Shown piece by piece: positions 57,089 through 64,000 of a stretch of 64,000 nucleotides of DNA. This DNA comes from Halocynthiibacter sp. SDUM655004 (GTDB lineage Bacteria > Pseudomonadota > Alphaproteobacteria > Rhodobacterales > Rhodobacteraceae). The notes under the pieces were generated by a model. That model was not told the DNA's origin and did no database searches. It saw nothing but the letters and a program-made list of their open reading frames with translations. The position numbers and the translations under genes are program-made. Positions within the stretch are counted from its first letter, which is position 1; each line of letters opens with the position of its first letter. Location: contig NZ_JAPDUG010000001.1 of assembly GCF_026015885.1 (NCBI RefSeq), positions 744,001 to 808,000 of the forward strand, written 5' to 3'.

Positions 57089-58131
57089 CTCTTAAACAAG
57101 CCAAGAAACTGGTCGATGGCCGAGCGGTCGATTGACCAGTCGCACACAAATCGCGCCAGCAACGGCTCATCAGGGTCGGCACCTTCGAGCGTGCCTGACA
57201 TGATGTGATACTTCGCGCCACCTTCCTTAAGCCGTTTGTGCGTGGCGCGGGGCAGGTTAGCGAAGATGATGTTGCCGCCGATCGGTTGGGTGATCTCTGC
57301 TCCTTCTTTGCGCAACCCTTCGGCCAGATAGGCGGTTGTTGCATTGGCCTGTTCAGCATTTTTGAGCCAGAGGTCGTCCGTCAGGTAGGCTTGCATTTGC
57401 GCGGCAAGATAGCGGTTCTTGGAAAAGAGATGCGCCGCCCGTTTGCGACGAAGTTCGAATTGGGCCGCAAGCTCGGGGTTAAAGAAGATCGCCGCCTCAA
57501 CGCCCAGCAATCCGTTTTTCGTTCCGCCAAAGCTCAGACAATCAATGCCGGCTTCCCACGACATCTCTGCGGGGCTGCATCCAAGCGTCGCGACGGCGTT
57601 GGCAAAGCGCGCGCCATCCATATGCGTGGAAAGCCCATATTGCGTGGCAACGCCCGTGATAGAGCGGATTTCTTCGAGGCTATAGATCGAGCCGGTTTCG
57701 GTGATCTGGGTAATGGAAACAGGGCCGCGCTGGGGCCCGTGAACGCCGCGGTTCTCTTCCAGCAGCAGTTTGGCTTCAAGATCGCCGGCCGTCATCTTGC
57801 CGTCGGTTGTTGGCACCAAAGTGAGCTTCGCGCCGCCGGTAAAGAACTCGGGTGCGTTGCATTCATCTTCGTGGATATGTGCGCGATTAGAACAGAAAAT
57901 GGTTTCAAACGGCTTGGTGATTGTCGAAAGGATCAGCGAATTCGCCGCCGTTCCTGTGGCCACCAAATAGACAGAGGCTTTAGGCGCCTCAAATAGCTCG
58001 CGTATCTTCGCGGATACCTGTGCAGAGAGCGGATCAGAACCATAAGCCGAGGCATAGCCCTCATTCGCATGAGAAAGAGCAGCCAGCACAGATGGGTGCG
58101 CGGGGCCGGAATTATCGCTTTCAAAAAACAT
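57085..58131 (-). CDS. ltaE: Low-specificity L-threonine aldolase
   Basis: 348-residue PLP aldolase that splits threonine or allo-threonine into glycine and acetaldehyde. It opens MFFESDNSGPAHPSVLAAL. The PLP-lysine lies in LSFGGTKNGLLGVEA, and HIHEDECNAPEFFTGG and HMDGARFANA are conserved. The start at 58131 shares a base with the stop of the upstream YcgN gene (TGATG). Extension of the frame to 58263 is not needed. Confidence 0.93.
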   Translation of the reverse strand: MFFESDNSGPAHPSVLAALSHANEGYASAYGSDPLSAQVSAKIRELFEAPKASVYLVATGTAANSLILSTITKPFETIFCSNRAHIHEDECNAPEFFTGGAKLTLVPTTDGKMTAGDLEAKLLLEENRGVHGPQRGPVSITQITETGSIYSLEEIRSITGVATQYGLSTHMDGARFANAVATLGCSPAEMSWEAGIDCLSFGGTKNGLLGVEAAIFFNPELAAQFELRRKRAAHLFSKNRYLAAQMQAYLTDDLWLKNAEQANATTAYLAEGLRKEGAEITQPIGGNIIFANLPRATHKRLKEGGAKYHIMSGTLEGADPDEPLLARFVCDWSIDRSAIDQFLGLFKS

Positions 58132-58601
58132 CAGTCGAGGTCCTCTATGATATAGTTTTCCCATTCCTCTTCGGGGATTTCGAATTCGGGCACGGTCCAG
58201 CCGCGCACGGATTCTCCGGCTTCGTGAACCGTTTCGGGGGTGCCGGAAATCAGAGGATGCCAATCAAAAAGCGGCTTGCCCTCAAACAGCAACCGGTAAG
58301 CGCAGGTGCGCGGCATCCAATAGGCCACATCCTTGATCGTCTCGGGTTTCAGCACAACGCATTCCGGTACGAATTGCTTGCGGATGTCATATTGCGCACA
58401 ACGGCAACTGTCGTCGTCAAGCAGGCGGCACGCCACGCGCGTAAAGGCAACCTCGTTGGTGTCAGGGTCTTCGAGCTTGTTGAGGCAGCATTTTCCGCAG
58501 CCATCACACAGCGCTTCCCACTCCTCGGCGTTCATTTTGGTCAGGGGAATTTTTTCCCAGAATTTGGACCGCAGCCCAGTGCGTTTGATCGGGTCTTTCA
58601 T
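58131..58601 (-). CDS. YcgN-family cysteine cluster protein (UPF0260)
   Basis: 156-residue protein with the family Cys set: CDGCGKCCLNKLED near residue 32, then further Cys in RVACRLLDDDSCRCAQY, VPECVVL and PRTCAYRLL. The pattern suggests metal or iron-sulfur binding. The biochemical function is unknown. It lies 7 bases after the ribF stop and is part of a minus-strand series. Confidence 0.88.
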   Translation of the reverse strand: MKDPIKRTGLRSKFWEKIPLTKMNAEEWEALCDGCGKCCLNKLEDPDTNEVAFTRVACRLLDDDSCRCAQYDIRKQFVPECVVLKPETIKDVAYWMPRTCAYRLLFEGKPLFDWHPLISGTPETVHEAGESVRGWTVPEFEIPEEEWENYIIEDLD

Positions 58602-58608
58602 GGGCGGC

Positions 58609-59550
58609 TCAAGGTGTTTCTAGCGCATCAAGGATGTTCTGCGCTTCTTGGCAGTCCTTGTTCATCTGGGTGATGAGCGCCTCTACGTTTTCAAATTTCA
58701 CTTCGGGGCGCAGGTATTCCACAAGCGCGACTGACAAGTTCTCGCCATAAATGTCGCCTTTGAAATCAAAGATATAGCTCTCGAGGTTCGGGAGGTTTTC
58801 GCCAAACATAGGACGAACACCCATAGAGGCCGCACCGCGGTACTGCCCTTTGTGTGGTCCGGTCAGAATTTCGACCAACACAACGTAAACGCCGAACTTT
58901 GGCGGGTGTAGACCCGTGATCGACATATTTGCGGTTGGATACCCAAGATCGCGGCCGCGTTGGTCTCCGCGGATTACGGGGCCTTCGATGCGGTGGTGGT
59001 GGCCGAGCATCCGCGCGGCGTCGCGCGGGCGGCCTTCGGAGAGCGCTTGGCGGATGGCGGAAGAAGACACTTCCTCGCCGGCGTCATGCATCAATTCGGC
59101 GATTGTGACGTCAAAACCAAGTTCGCGTCCAAACGCGATAAGATCTTGTACGTTGCCGCCACGGTTCTTTCCAAAGCAGAAATCCGCACCAACGGTTACA
59201 TGTTTAACGCCCAGATTTTCCGCGAGGATCACCTCGGCAAACTCTCGGGCGGTCAGGTTCGAGAGTGTGTCGTTGAAGCTGAGTTCGTAGAGCCGCTCAA
59301 CGCCAAGTTTCTCGAGCCGATGCGCTTTGGCCTCTGCATTCATCAGGCGGAAGGCGGGTGCTTTGGGCGCGAAATACTGACGGGGGTGCGGCTCGAATGT
59401 CAGAATGCCAAGCGGACAATCCGGCGCAGCGTTGCGCGCAATGTCGATCACCTTCTGGTGGCCTTTGTGCACGCCATCGAAATTGCCAATGGCAATGCTG
59501 GCGCCACGATCGGCAGGGGCTAGGAATTGGTAATCACGATAAATGCGCAT
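58609..59550 (-). CDS. ribF: Bifunctional riboflavin kinase/FAD synthetase
   Basis: 313 residues. The N-terminal FAD synthetase domain (nucleotidyltransferase, GNFDGVHKGHQ with the HxGH motif) is followed by a C-terminal riboflavin kinase domain (GYPTANMSITG, then the GAASMGVRPMFGENLPNLESYIFDF segment). It makes FMN and FAD for flavoenzymes. The start at 59550 matches family N-termini. It follows the MaoC gene by 38 bases. Confidence 0.95.
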   Translation of the reverse strand: MRIYRDYQFLAPADRGASIAIGNFDGVHKGHQKVIDIARNAAPDCPLGILTFEPHPRQYFAPKAPAFRLMNAEAKAHRLEKLGVERLYELSFNDTLSNLTAREFAEVILAENLGVKHVTVGADFCFGKNRGGNVQDLIAFGRELGFDVTIAELMHDAGEEVSSSAIRQALSEGRPRDAARMLGHHHRIEGPVIRGDQRGRDLGYPTANMSITGLHPPKFGVYVVLVEILTGPHKGQYRGAASMGVRPMFGENLPNLESYIFDFKGDIYGENLSVALVEYLRPEVKFENVEALITQMNKDCQEAQNILDALETP

Positions 59551-59588
59551 GGGTTCGACATATCTTTGGCACCCACCGCACGCAAGGG

Positions 59589-60068
59589 TTAGTCGAACTT
59601 TCGTGACGTAGCGAGGACTTGCGCCTCGCCCTTCAGCACGGGCTTGTCTTTGATCGTGCAGATGCAATCCAGCGCAACGCGGCGGTTGGTGTAGTTAATA
59701 TCCGCAACCGTAACTTCGGCGCGAACAACATCTCCGGGGCGTACCGGCGCAAGAAACTTAAGCGACTGGCCAAGATAGATCGTGCCATGGCCGGGAAGTT
59801 GCTCGCCGATCACCGCCGAAACGAGTCCTGCGGTTAACATCCCGTGGGCGATGCGGCCTTCGAAAATCGTGTCGTGCGCGTAGTCGTCATCCAAGTGAAC
59901 AGGATTGTGGTCGGTCGAGACTTCAGCAAATAGCGCGATATCCCGATCTGTTATTTCCTTTTGGAGATAACGCGACATACCGACTTCCAAATCTTCGATA
60001 CAGATCGTGCCGCGCGGGAGGTTGTCGCGGTGCGGGGCAAGCGGTTCTATGCTTGAAATCTGGGTCAT
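59589..60068 (-). CDS. MaoC-family (R)-hydratase-like protein
   Basis: 159-residue hot-dog-fold protein with the hydratase motif FAEVSTDHNPVHLDDDYA and GRIAHGMLTAGL, where the Asp/His pair is catalytic in (R)-specific enoyl-CoA hydratases. It probably hydrates an enoyl-CoA, but many MaoC-like proteins have other substrates. AGGACA precedes ATG 60068. In alphaproteobacteria it is often next to ribF, as here. Confidence 0.9.
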   Translation of the reverse strand: MTQISSIEPLAPHRDNLPRGTICIEDLEVGMSRYLQKEITDRDIALFAEVSTDHNPVHLDDDYAHDTIFEGRIAHGMLTAGLVSAVIGEQLPGHGTIYLGQSLKFLAPVRPGDVVRAEVTVADINYTNRRVALDCICTIKDKPVLKGEAQVLATSRKFD

Positions 60069-60167
60069 TTGGGTGTCCTGCGGCAAGATTTGGTAAGCAA
60101 CAAAAGTTCCGTAAATCACACATTACAGAAATTTTATTACTTTGCAACTGCAGAAAGCCCGGAGGCG

Positions 60168-61043
60168 TCAGCGCAGGAAGCCAATCGAATAAGTGGGCGA
60201 GAGGCTGTGTTTCGCGAGGTAATTGTCCAGAAGCTGTGGGTCTGGCTGTGTTTTGGTTGCCGTTTCAGCGGCTGCGAGGCCACCAGTGATGAACAGGCAA
60301 TCAATATTCTCGCCAATCGCGCCTTGAATATCGGTATGGATGCCATCGCCAATCGCCAATACGCGGGTATCGGGGATGTTTGGATCAAGCTCTGCAAGGC
60401 GGCGGCGGGCGAGGTCATAAATCGGCGCATGTGGCTTGCCGAAGTAGAGGCTTTCGCCGCCCATTTCCGTATAGAGTGCCGCCAATGCGCCGGCGCAGTA
60501 TTCGCGGCGATCACCACGGTCCACGACGATATCGGGGTTGGCACAGAGCAATTTCAGACCGCGCGCCTTAGCCGAGAGGAACGTGGGGCGGTTTACTTCG
60601 GGTTCGGCTTGCGCATCCGGTGCGCCGCAACAGACGATGCCCTCAGCCTCTTCGAGCGGAACAGTCGTGATTTCGTGGGGATTGTGCAGGAGGTGCAGCG
60701 GTTTGAAAAACGCAGCTTTCTCTTCTTCGGTGCCCATGAAATAGACCTTGTCCCCAACGATGCCTTCAAACATCGCCGCACGCGCGGAATCGCCAGAGGT
60801 TGCAATGGTGTCCCATGCGTCAGTCGGAACGCCGAAGCCCTTGAGCTGAATTTCGACCGAGGCGCGAGGGCGGGGTGAGTTTGTCAGCAAAACAACCTTA
60901 CCGCCGGTTTTGCGATAGGCTTGGAGGGCCGCAACCGCATCGGGCAGAGCCGCGACACCATCGTGGACACAGCCCCAGAGATCGACGAACAGCGCGTCAT
61001 AGGGGGCGGAAATCTCGGCCAGCGATTGAACGATACGTGTCAT
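60168..61043 (-). CDS. TIGR01459-type HAD hydrolase (class IIA)
   Basis: 291-residue HAD-superfamily protein of the NagD-like class. Motif I reads DLWGCVHDG (nucleophile D21) with Trp in place of the usual second Asp of DxD. Motif II is VLLTNSPRP, and motif IV is AIGDGIHTDIQGA. The cap domain is of the C2 type. Substrates of this alphaproteobacterial subfamily are unknown. AGGTG precedes ATG 61043. Confidence 0.88.
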   Translation of the reverse strand: MTRIVQSLAEISAPYDALFVDLWGCVHDGVAALPDAVAALQAYRKTGGKVVLLTNSPRPRASVEIQLKGFGVPTDAWDTIATSGDSARAAMFEGIVGDKVYFMGTEEEKAAFFKPLHLLHNPHEITTVPLEEAEGIVCCGAPDAQAEPEVNRPTFLSAKARGLKLLCANPDIVVDRGDRREYCAGALAALYTEMGGESLYFGKPHAPIYDLARRRLAELDPNIPDTRVLAIGDGIHTDIQGAIGENIDCLFITGGLAAAETATKTQPDPQLLDNYLAKHSLSPTYSIGFLR

Positions 61044-61079
61044 GGGGCACCTGTTTGGAAATGCGAATTTGAAAAGCAC

Positions 61080-61105
61080 CTCGGGGCAGAATGGCCCGCC
61101 CCGAG
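61080..61105 (-). terminator. Probable terminator of the pyrophosphatase gene
   Basis: On the minus strand, an 8-bp stem CTCGGGGC/GCCCCGAG (61098-61105 with 61080-61087) has a 10-base loop and is followed by a weak T run. It lies 12 bases after the ppaC stop. Confidence 0.5.
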
Positions 61106-61117
61106 AGTTTGTCTGGA

Positions 61118-62038
61118 TCAGACCTTGAGGTTTGGAATGATCTGTTTCTTGCGGCTCATGATGCCTGGCAGGACAACGCTGTCGCCCTCAACGGTTGCGC
61201 CAAAGCTCTTCTCGGCCACGGATTTCACGGTTTCGTTTGGAATGAGAAGCGTGGCCTCTTCGTTGAGGATGTCGACAACAAAGAGCAGCACGTGATCAAC
61301 GCCATCTTCCTTGGCAACGTCACCACAGGAATTCAGCAGGCTTGCTTTGCGGTCCAGAACGATAGCGGGCGCAGTCGTTTCCAGTACGGACACGCGGAAT
61401 TTGGTGCCGTCCACGGCATATTCCTTGCTGTCCATGCGGATCAACTCGGCGTCGCTAAAGGCCGAAACGTCGGACTTTGCAGCGAACATTTCAGAGGCAT
61501 ACTCAGAGATGTCGAGGCCCAATTCACCGGCAAGTTTCTCGGCCAGTGCTTTGTCTTGATCTGTCGTTGTAGGGGAGCGGAATTCCAGCGTATCCGACAG
61601 GATGCAGGACAGCATAACGCCCTTAACCCAATCTGGCATTTTCTCTGCGTTTGGTCCCATCAGGTTGTGCATGATGGTTGCGGTACAGGCCAGCGGGCGG
61701 ATTGTGATGTTGATCGGGCCTTTTGTCTCGATGCCGCCAACGAGCTTGTGGTGGTCGATGATCGCCTGAATGTCAGCGTCGTTGATGTTATCAGGCAGCT
61801 CGGCAGGGTTGTTCGTATCGACGATCACAACCGGTGTGTCTGCAGAAACTTCGGAGATAATCGAAGGCTTGGTTAGGTCCCAGCGTTTCAGAACAAAGGC
61901 GGCTTCGGTGTTGGGCTCGCCCAAGAGAACGGCTTCTGCTTTCTGTCCTTTGACATCGTTCAGATACCACGCCCAAATGATCGCGGAACCGAGGCTGTCT
62001 GTGTCGGGGGACTTGTGGCCAAATACGAGTGTTGTCAT
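61118..62038 (-). CDS. ppaC: Manganese-dependent inorganic pyrophosphatase
   Basis: 306-residue family II pyrophosphatase of the DHH superfamily. It opens with FGHKSPDTDSLGSAI, then VIVDTNNPAELP and the DHH motif (AIIDHHKLVGG), and ends with RKKQIIPNL. It drives biosynthesis by hydrolysing pyrophosphate. The start at 62038 gives the family length; an in-frame ATG at 62050 and longer frames are less likely. It is divergent from the DUF2161 gene. Confidence 0.93.
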   Translation of the reverse strand: MTTLVFGHKSPDTDSLGSAIIWAWYLNDVKGQKAEAVLLGEPNTEAAFVLKRWDLTKPSIISEVSADTPVVIVDTNNPAELPDNINDADIQAIIDHHKLVGGIETKGPINITIRPLACTATIMHNLMGPNAEKMPDWVKGVMLSCILSDTLEFRSPTTTDQDKALAEKLAGELGLDISEYASEMFAAKSDVSAFSDAELIRMDSKEYAVDGTKFRVSVLETTAPAIVLDRKASLLNSCGDVAKEDGVDHVLLFVVDILNEEATLLIPNETVKSVAEKSFGATVEGDSVVLPGIMSRKKQIIPNLKV

Positions 62039-62162
62039 GAGTTTTTCCATATCGAGAGGGAGTTTGCCCGCCTTATAGGCCCGTTGGCATGGCTTGTCAC
62101 CCTGTCTGCGCGTGATAGGCTGTGAATGGCCAAAGCAAAGTAAAACAAGCGGAACGGGTGGC

Positions 62163-62894
62163 GTGGCAAAAGCGGGCAGCAGCAAAGAAAAGGCAGCGAA
62201 AACAGGGTTTGCCCGTGAGGCTGATCTCTACCCACCGATCAAGACTTATCTTGAGGCGCAGGGCTATGAGGTCAAGGCCGAAATAGGTGCTGTGGATGTT
62301 GTGGCCATTCGCGGAGAGGAGCCGCCTGTTTTGGTCGAGATCAAGCGCGGATTTACGCTATCCTTGCTGCATCAGGGCGTTGCGCGGTTGGCCATCAGCG
62401 ATGATGTGTATCTTGCGATTCCGCGCGGTAAGGGGAAGGCTTTTCTTACAGCACTCAAGGGGCACAAAACTCTGTGTCGTCGCCTTGGTCTTGGGCTTAT
62501 CACCGTGCGTCCGCGCGATAATTTCGTCGAGGTGCATCTCGATCCCGGGCCGTATACGCCGCGCAAATCAAAGCTACGGCAAGGGCGATTGCTGCGTGAA
62601 TTTGCTCGCCGTGTGGGGGATCCGAACGCTGGCGGCCAAACACGCAGTGGCATCGTAACCGCCTATCGCCAAGACGCGCTCAAGGTCGCGGCCTATCTTG
62701 CTGCAACAGGGCCAAGTAAAGGCGCTCATGTGGCCAAGGCCACGGGGGTTGAAATGGCCACGCGGTTAATGGCGGATGATCATTACGGCTGGTTCGAACG
62801 GGTAGAGAAGGGGATTTATGCGCTCACTCCCAAAGGAGAGGCCGAGCGTGGCGCTTTTGAAGGCGCGCTCCCAACAACTACTCCATCGGCGTAA
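62163..62894 (+). CDS. DUF2161 protein with PD-(D/E)XK nuclease-type motif
   Basis: 243-residue cytosolic protein. The N-terminal half shows a PD-(D/E)XK-like core: E in FAREADLYPPIKTYL, Asp in EIGAVDVVAI and ExK in PVLVEIKRG, followed by a winged-helix-like region (KVAAYLAATGPSKGAHVAKATGV). This suggests a DNA- or RNA-acting nuclease or repair factor, though DUF2161 is uncharacterised. The GTG start at 62163 is chosen; an in-frame ATG at 62094 lies further upstream. The 3' end overlaps the TraB/GumN gene by 17 bases. Confidence 0.78.
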   Translation: MAKAGSSKEKAAKTGFAREADLYPPIKTYLEAQGYEVKAEIGAVDVVAIRGEEPPVLVEIKRGFTLSLLHQGVARLAISDDVYLAIPRGKGKAFLTALKGHKTLCRRLGLGLITVRPRDNFVEVHLDPGPYTPRKSKLRQGRLLREFARRVGDPNAGGQTRSGIVTAYRQDALKVAAYLAATGPSKGAHVAKATGVEMATRLMADDHYGWFERVEKGIYALTPKGEAERGAFEGALPTTTPSA

Positions 62895-63867
62895 GCGTAT
62901 AGCCCGCTTCGGCGAGCAAATTCAAAACGCCTTCATCTCCTGCCAAGTGAGCCGCTCCGACCGCCACAACAACAGTTGCGTCTTCTGCAGCAGGGAGAAG
63001 CACATCCATCCAGTTTCGGTTCCGCCCGTTGATCATCAATTCCTCAACTTCTGTGAGCATCTCCGTCACCTCTTCACGCGTGGTTCCCGGCGTTTCGTAG
63101 GATTTCAGGCGGCTGAACTCCCAGATCAAGCTGTGCTCCCCCTCGAAATAGGCATCAACCAAAGTGACGTTCATATCTGCGCTGATGTCTGCTTGGGCGA
63201 GGGCGGTCCGAAGAAAATCCAATGCAGTTTCATCTTCACCCTGATCAAAAAAGGTAAGAGCGGTGTCATAAGGCTCAAGTCCGCTGGTCGGGATACCTTC
63301 ACCCTCGGCATAGGCCATGAGCAGATGATCCAGCCCCTTGGCCTTACCGGTTAGCAGTTCAGAGGCGCAGGGCGGCACGGAAAGTGTCATCATCGCATAA
63401 GATGGTTTGAACTTGCTCGCCAAAAACGCAGGTATGCCCCGTTGGGTCATTTGATCGGAAAGCAACTGCCATTCCTCTTCAGTCAGCAATTCAGGCAGCG
63501 ACGGCCCGTCAGTTATAAAGAGAAGTTCGGGTTGGCTGCCAATCGCGTCTTGTGCCTTGGCAAGGTCCTCGCTGTTGGCTTCGAAAAATACGATATCGCT
63601 TGCGTCAATCAGCGGCTTAAGCTTTTCGATCTGCGCTTCGTGGCGCGCATCGGGCATATGAAGCGTACCCTGCACGTAAATATCGCTTCCGTCCTTCTTT
63701 GCATGCCAAAGATTTCCAACGGGAAATGGCTTGGCGTGCGCCGTAGAAACAAGGGCTTCGCGCTGGTCATCCGGCAGGGCGGCAATCAAGTTTTCACCCT
63801 CGCAGGCCGCAGCGGCGGGAAGGGCGGAGAGAAGTAAAAATGCAATTGATTTCAATGTTTTGCGCAT
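62878..63867 (-). CDS. TraB/GumN-family protein
   Basis: 329-residue secreted protein with a Sec signal peptide (MRKTLKSIAFLLLSALPAAAAC). A Cys follows the AAA, so a lipoprotein is possible but LPAAAAC is a poor lipobox. The family motifs are GTLHMPDA, FFEANSE and the C-terminal VVAVGAAHLAG, where paired His and Glu suggest a metal site as in Tiki/TraB proteases. The target is unknown. Confidence 0.87.
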   Translation of the reverse strand: MRKTLKSIAFLLLSALPAAAACEGENLIAALPDDQREALVSTAHAKPFPVGNLWHAKKDGSDIYVQGTLHMPDARHEAQIEKLKPLIDASDIVFFEANSEDLAKAQDAIGSQPELLFITDGPSLPELLTEEEWQLLSDQMTQRGIPAFLASKFKPSYAMMTLSVPPCASELLTGKAKGLDHLLMAYAEGEGIPTSGLEPYDTALTFFDQGEDETALDFLRTALAQADISADMNVTLVDAYFEGEHSLIWEFSRLKSYETPGTTREEVTEMLTEVEELMINGRNRNWMDVLLPAAEDATVVVAVGAAHLAGDEGVLNLLAEAGYTLTPME

Positions 63868-63950
63868 GCCGCCTCCAATGTCTTAACCTAACTTAATGCC
63901 CAATCGTTCAAATGCAATTTGGTTTCCGAAAAAAAATCGTATCCGCGCTG

Positions 63951-63979
63951 TTGACAGAGCATGACCCGATACATAGGTT
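63951..63979 (+). promoter_or_regulatory. Sigma70-like promoter facing out of the window
   Basis: A perfect -35 TTGACA (63951-63956), a 17-base spacer and TAGGTT (63974-63979) point right, with no gene start before the window ends. It probably serves a stable RNA or ribosomal gene just beyond base 64000. Confidence 0.5.
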
Positions 63980-64000
63980 CCGTTCGTTATCACTCGCACG

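Overview
The window looks like core chromosome of an alphaproteobacterium of the order Rhodobacterales, probably the marine Roseobacter group (inference). The supporting gene content is a short HisG paired with HisZ next to hisS, an F1-only ATP synthase cluster (atpHAGDC without F0 genes), an adenosylcobalamin-dependent ribonucleotide reductase, DUF1489, DUF2125 and DUF2161 proteins, a TIGR01459-type HAD protein and extensin-like and YcgN-type proteins. Coding density is very high, most intergenic gaps are short, and many genes overlap by 1 to 17 bases. I found no rRNA, tRNA, CRISPR array, insertion sequence, prophage or plasmid marker.

Layout. 1-5.8 kb: end of an M3 peptidase, a secreted SH3-domain protein, a D-2-hydroxyacid dehydrogenase, a large FAD/GcvT-type dimethylglycine/sarcosine dehydrogenase-like enzyme and a small CxxC carboxymuconolactone-decarboxylase-family protein. 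5.9-12.3 kb (minus): a six-gene run, xdhC, nucleoside-type ABC ATPase, two permeases, a voltage-gated-type K+ channel and the BMP-family binding protein, which suggests purine nucleoside uptake coupled to xanthine dehydrogenase maturation. 12.8-24.1 kb: dnaE, a lipoprotein, slyX, hisS-hisZ-hisG, DUF1489, nrdJ and a PAS-LuxR regulator. 24.2-33.7 kb: a nine-kilobase operon with an M20 deacylase/peptidase, a complete dipeptide-type ABC transporter, an aldehyde dehydrogenase, an SDR oxidoreductase and a P1-family aminopeptidase. It is preceded by a striking inverted repeat in the region shared with the PAS-LuxR gene.

33.7-41.7 kb: a small ORF with a perfect ribosome binding site, rpsD with a clear promoter and terminator, an Lrp-type regulator divergent from an aminotransferase-V enzyme, hisC with a prephenate/arogenate dehydrogenase and an extensin-like protein, a DUF2125 protein and a ChaC-type gamma-glutamylcyclotransferase. 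41.7-44.8 kb: a two-gene MotA/TolQ plus MotB/OmpA-type motor pair whose second protein carries a roughly 400-residue periplasmic coiled coil. 44.8-49 kb: clpA, gloB and a methyltransferase. 49.4-54.3 kb: atpHAGDC with a terminator.

54.4-64 kb: an RcnB-like secreted protein, a stand-alone H-type lectin-domain protein, prs, a DsbA-fold isomerase, then a minus-strand series (HAD protein, MaoC, ribF, YcgN, threonine aldolase), a Mn-type pyrophosphatase, a DUF2161 PD-(D/E)XK protein and a TraB/GumN protein. A sigma70-like promoter at the right edge points to a gene beyond the window.

The best candidates for undescribed biology are the motor pair at 41.7-44.7 kb, the peptide-utilisation operon with its three-half-site repeat, the K+ channel embedded in a nucleoside ABC operon, and the small ORF upstream of rpsD. 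No defence or mobile system is visible. All family assignments come from reading motifs in the translated sequence, and no database search was run.
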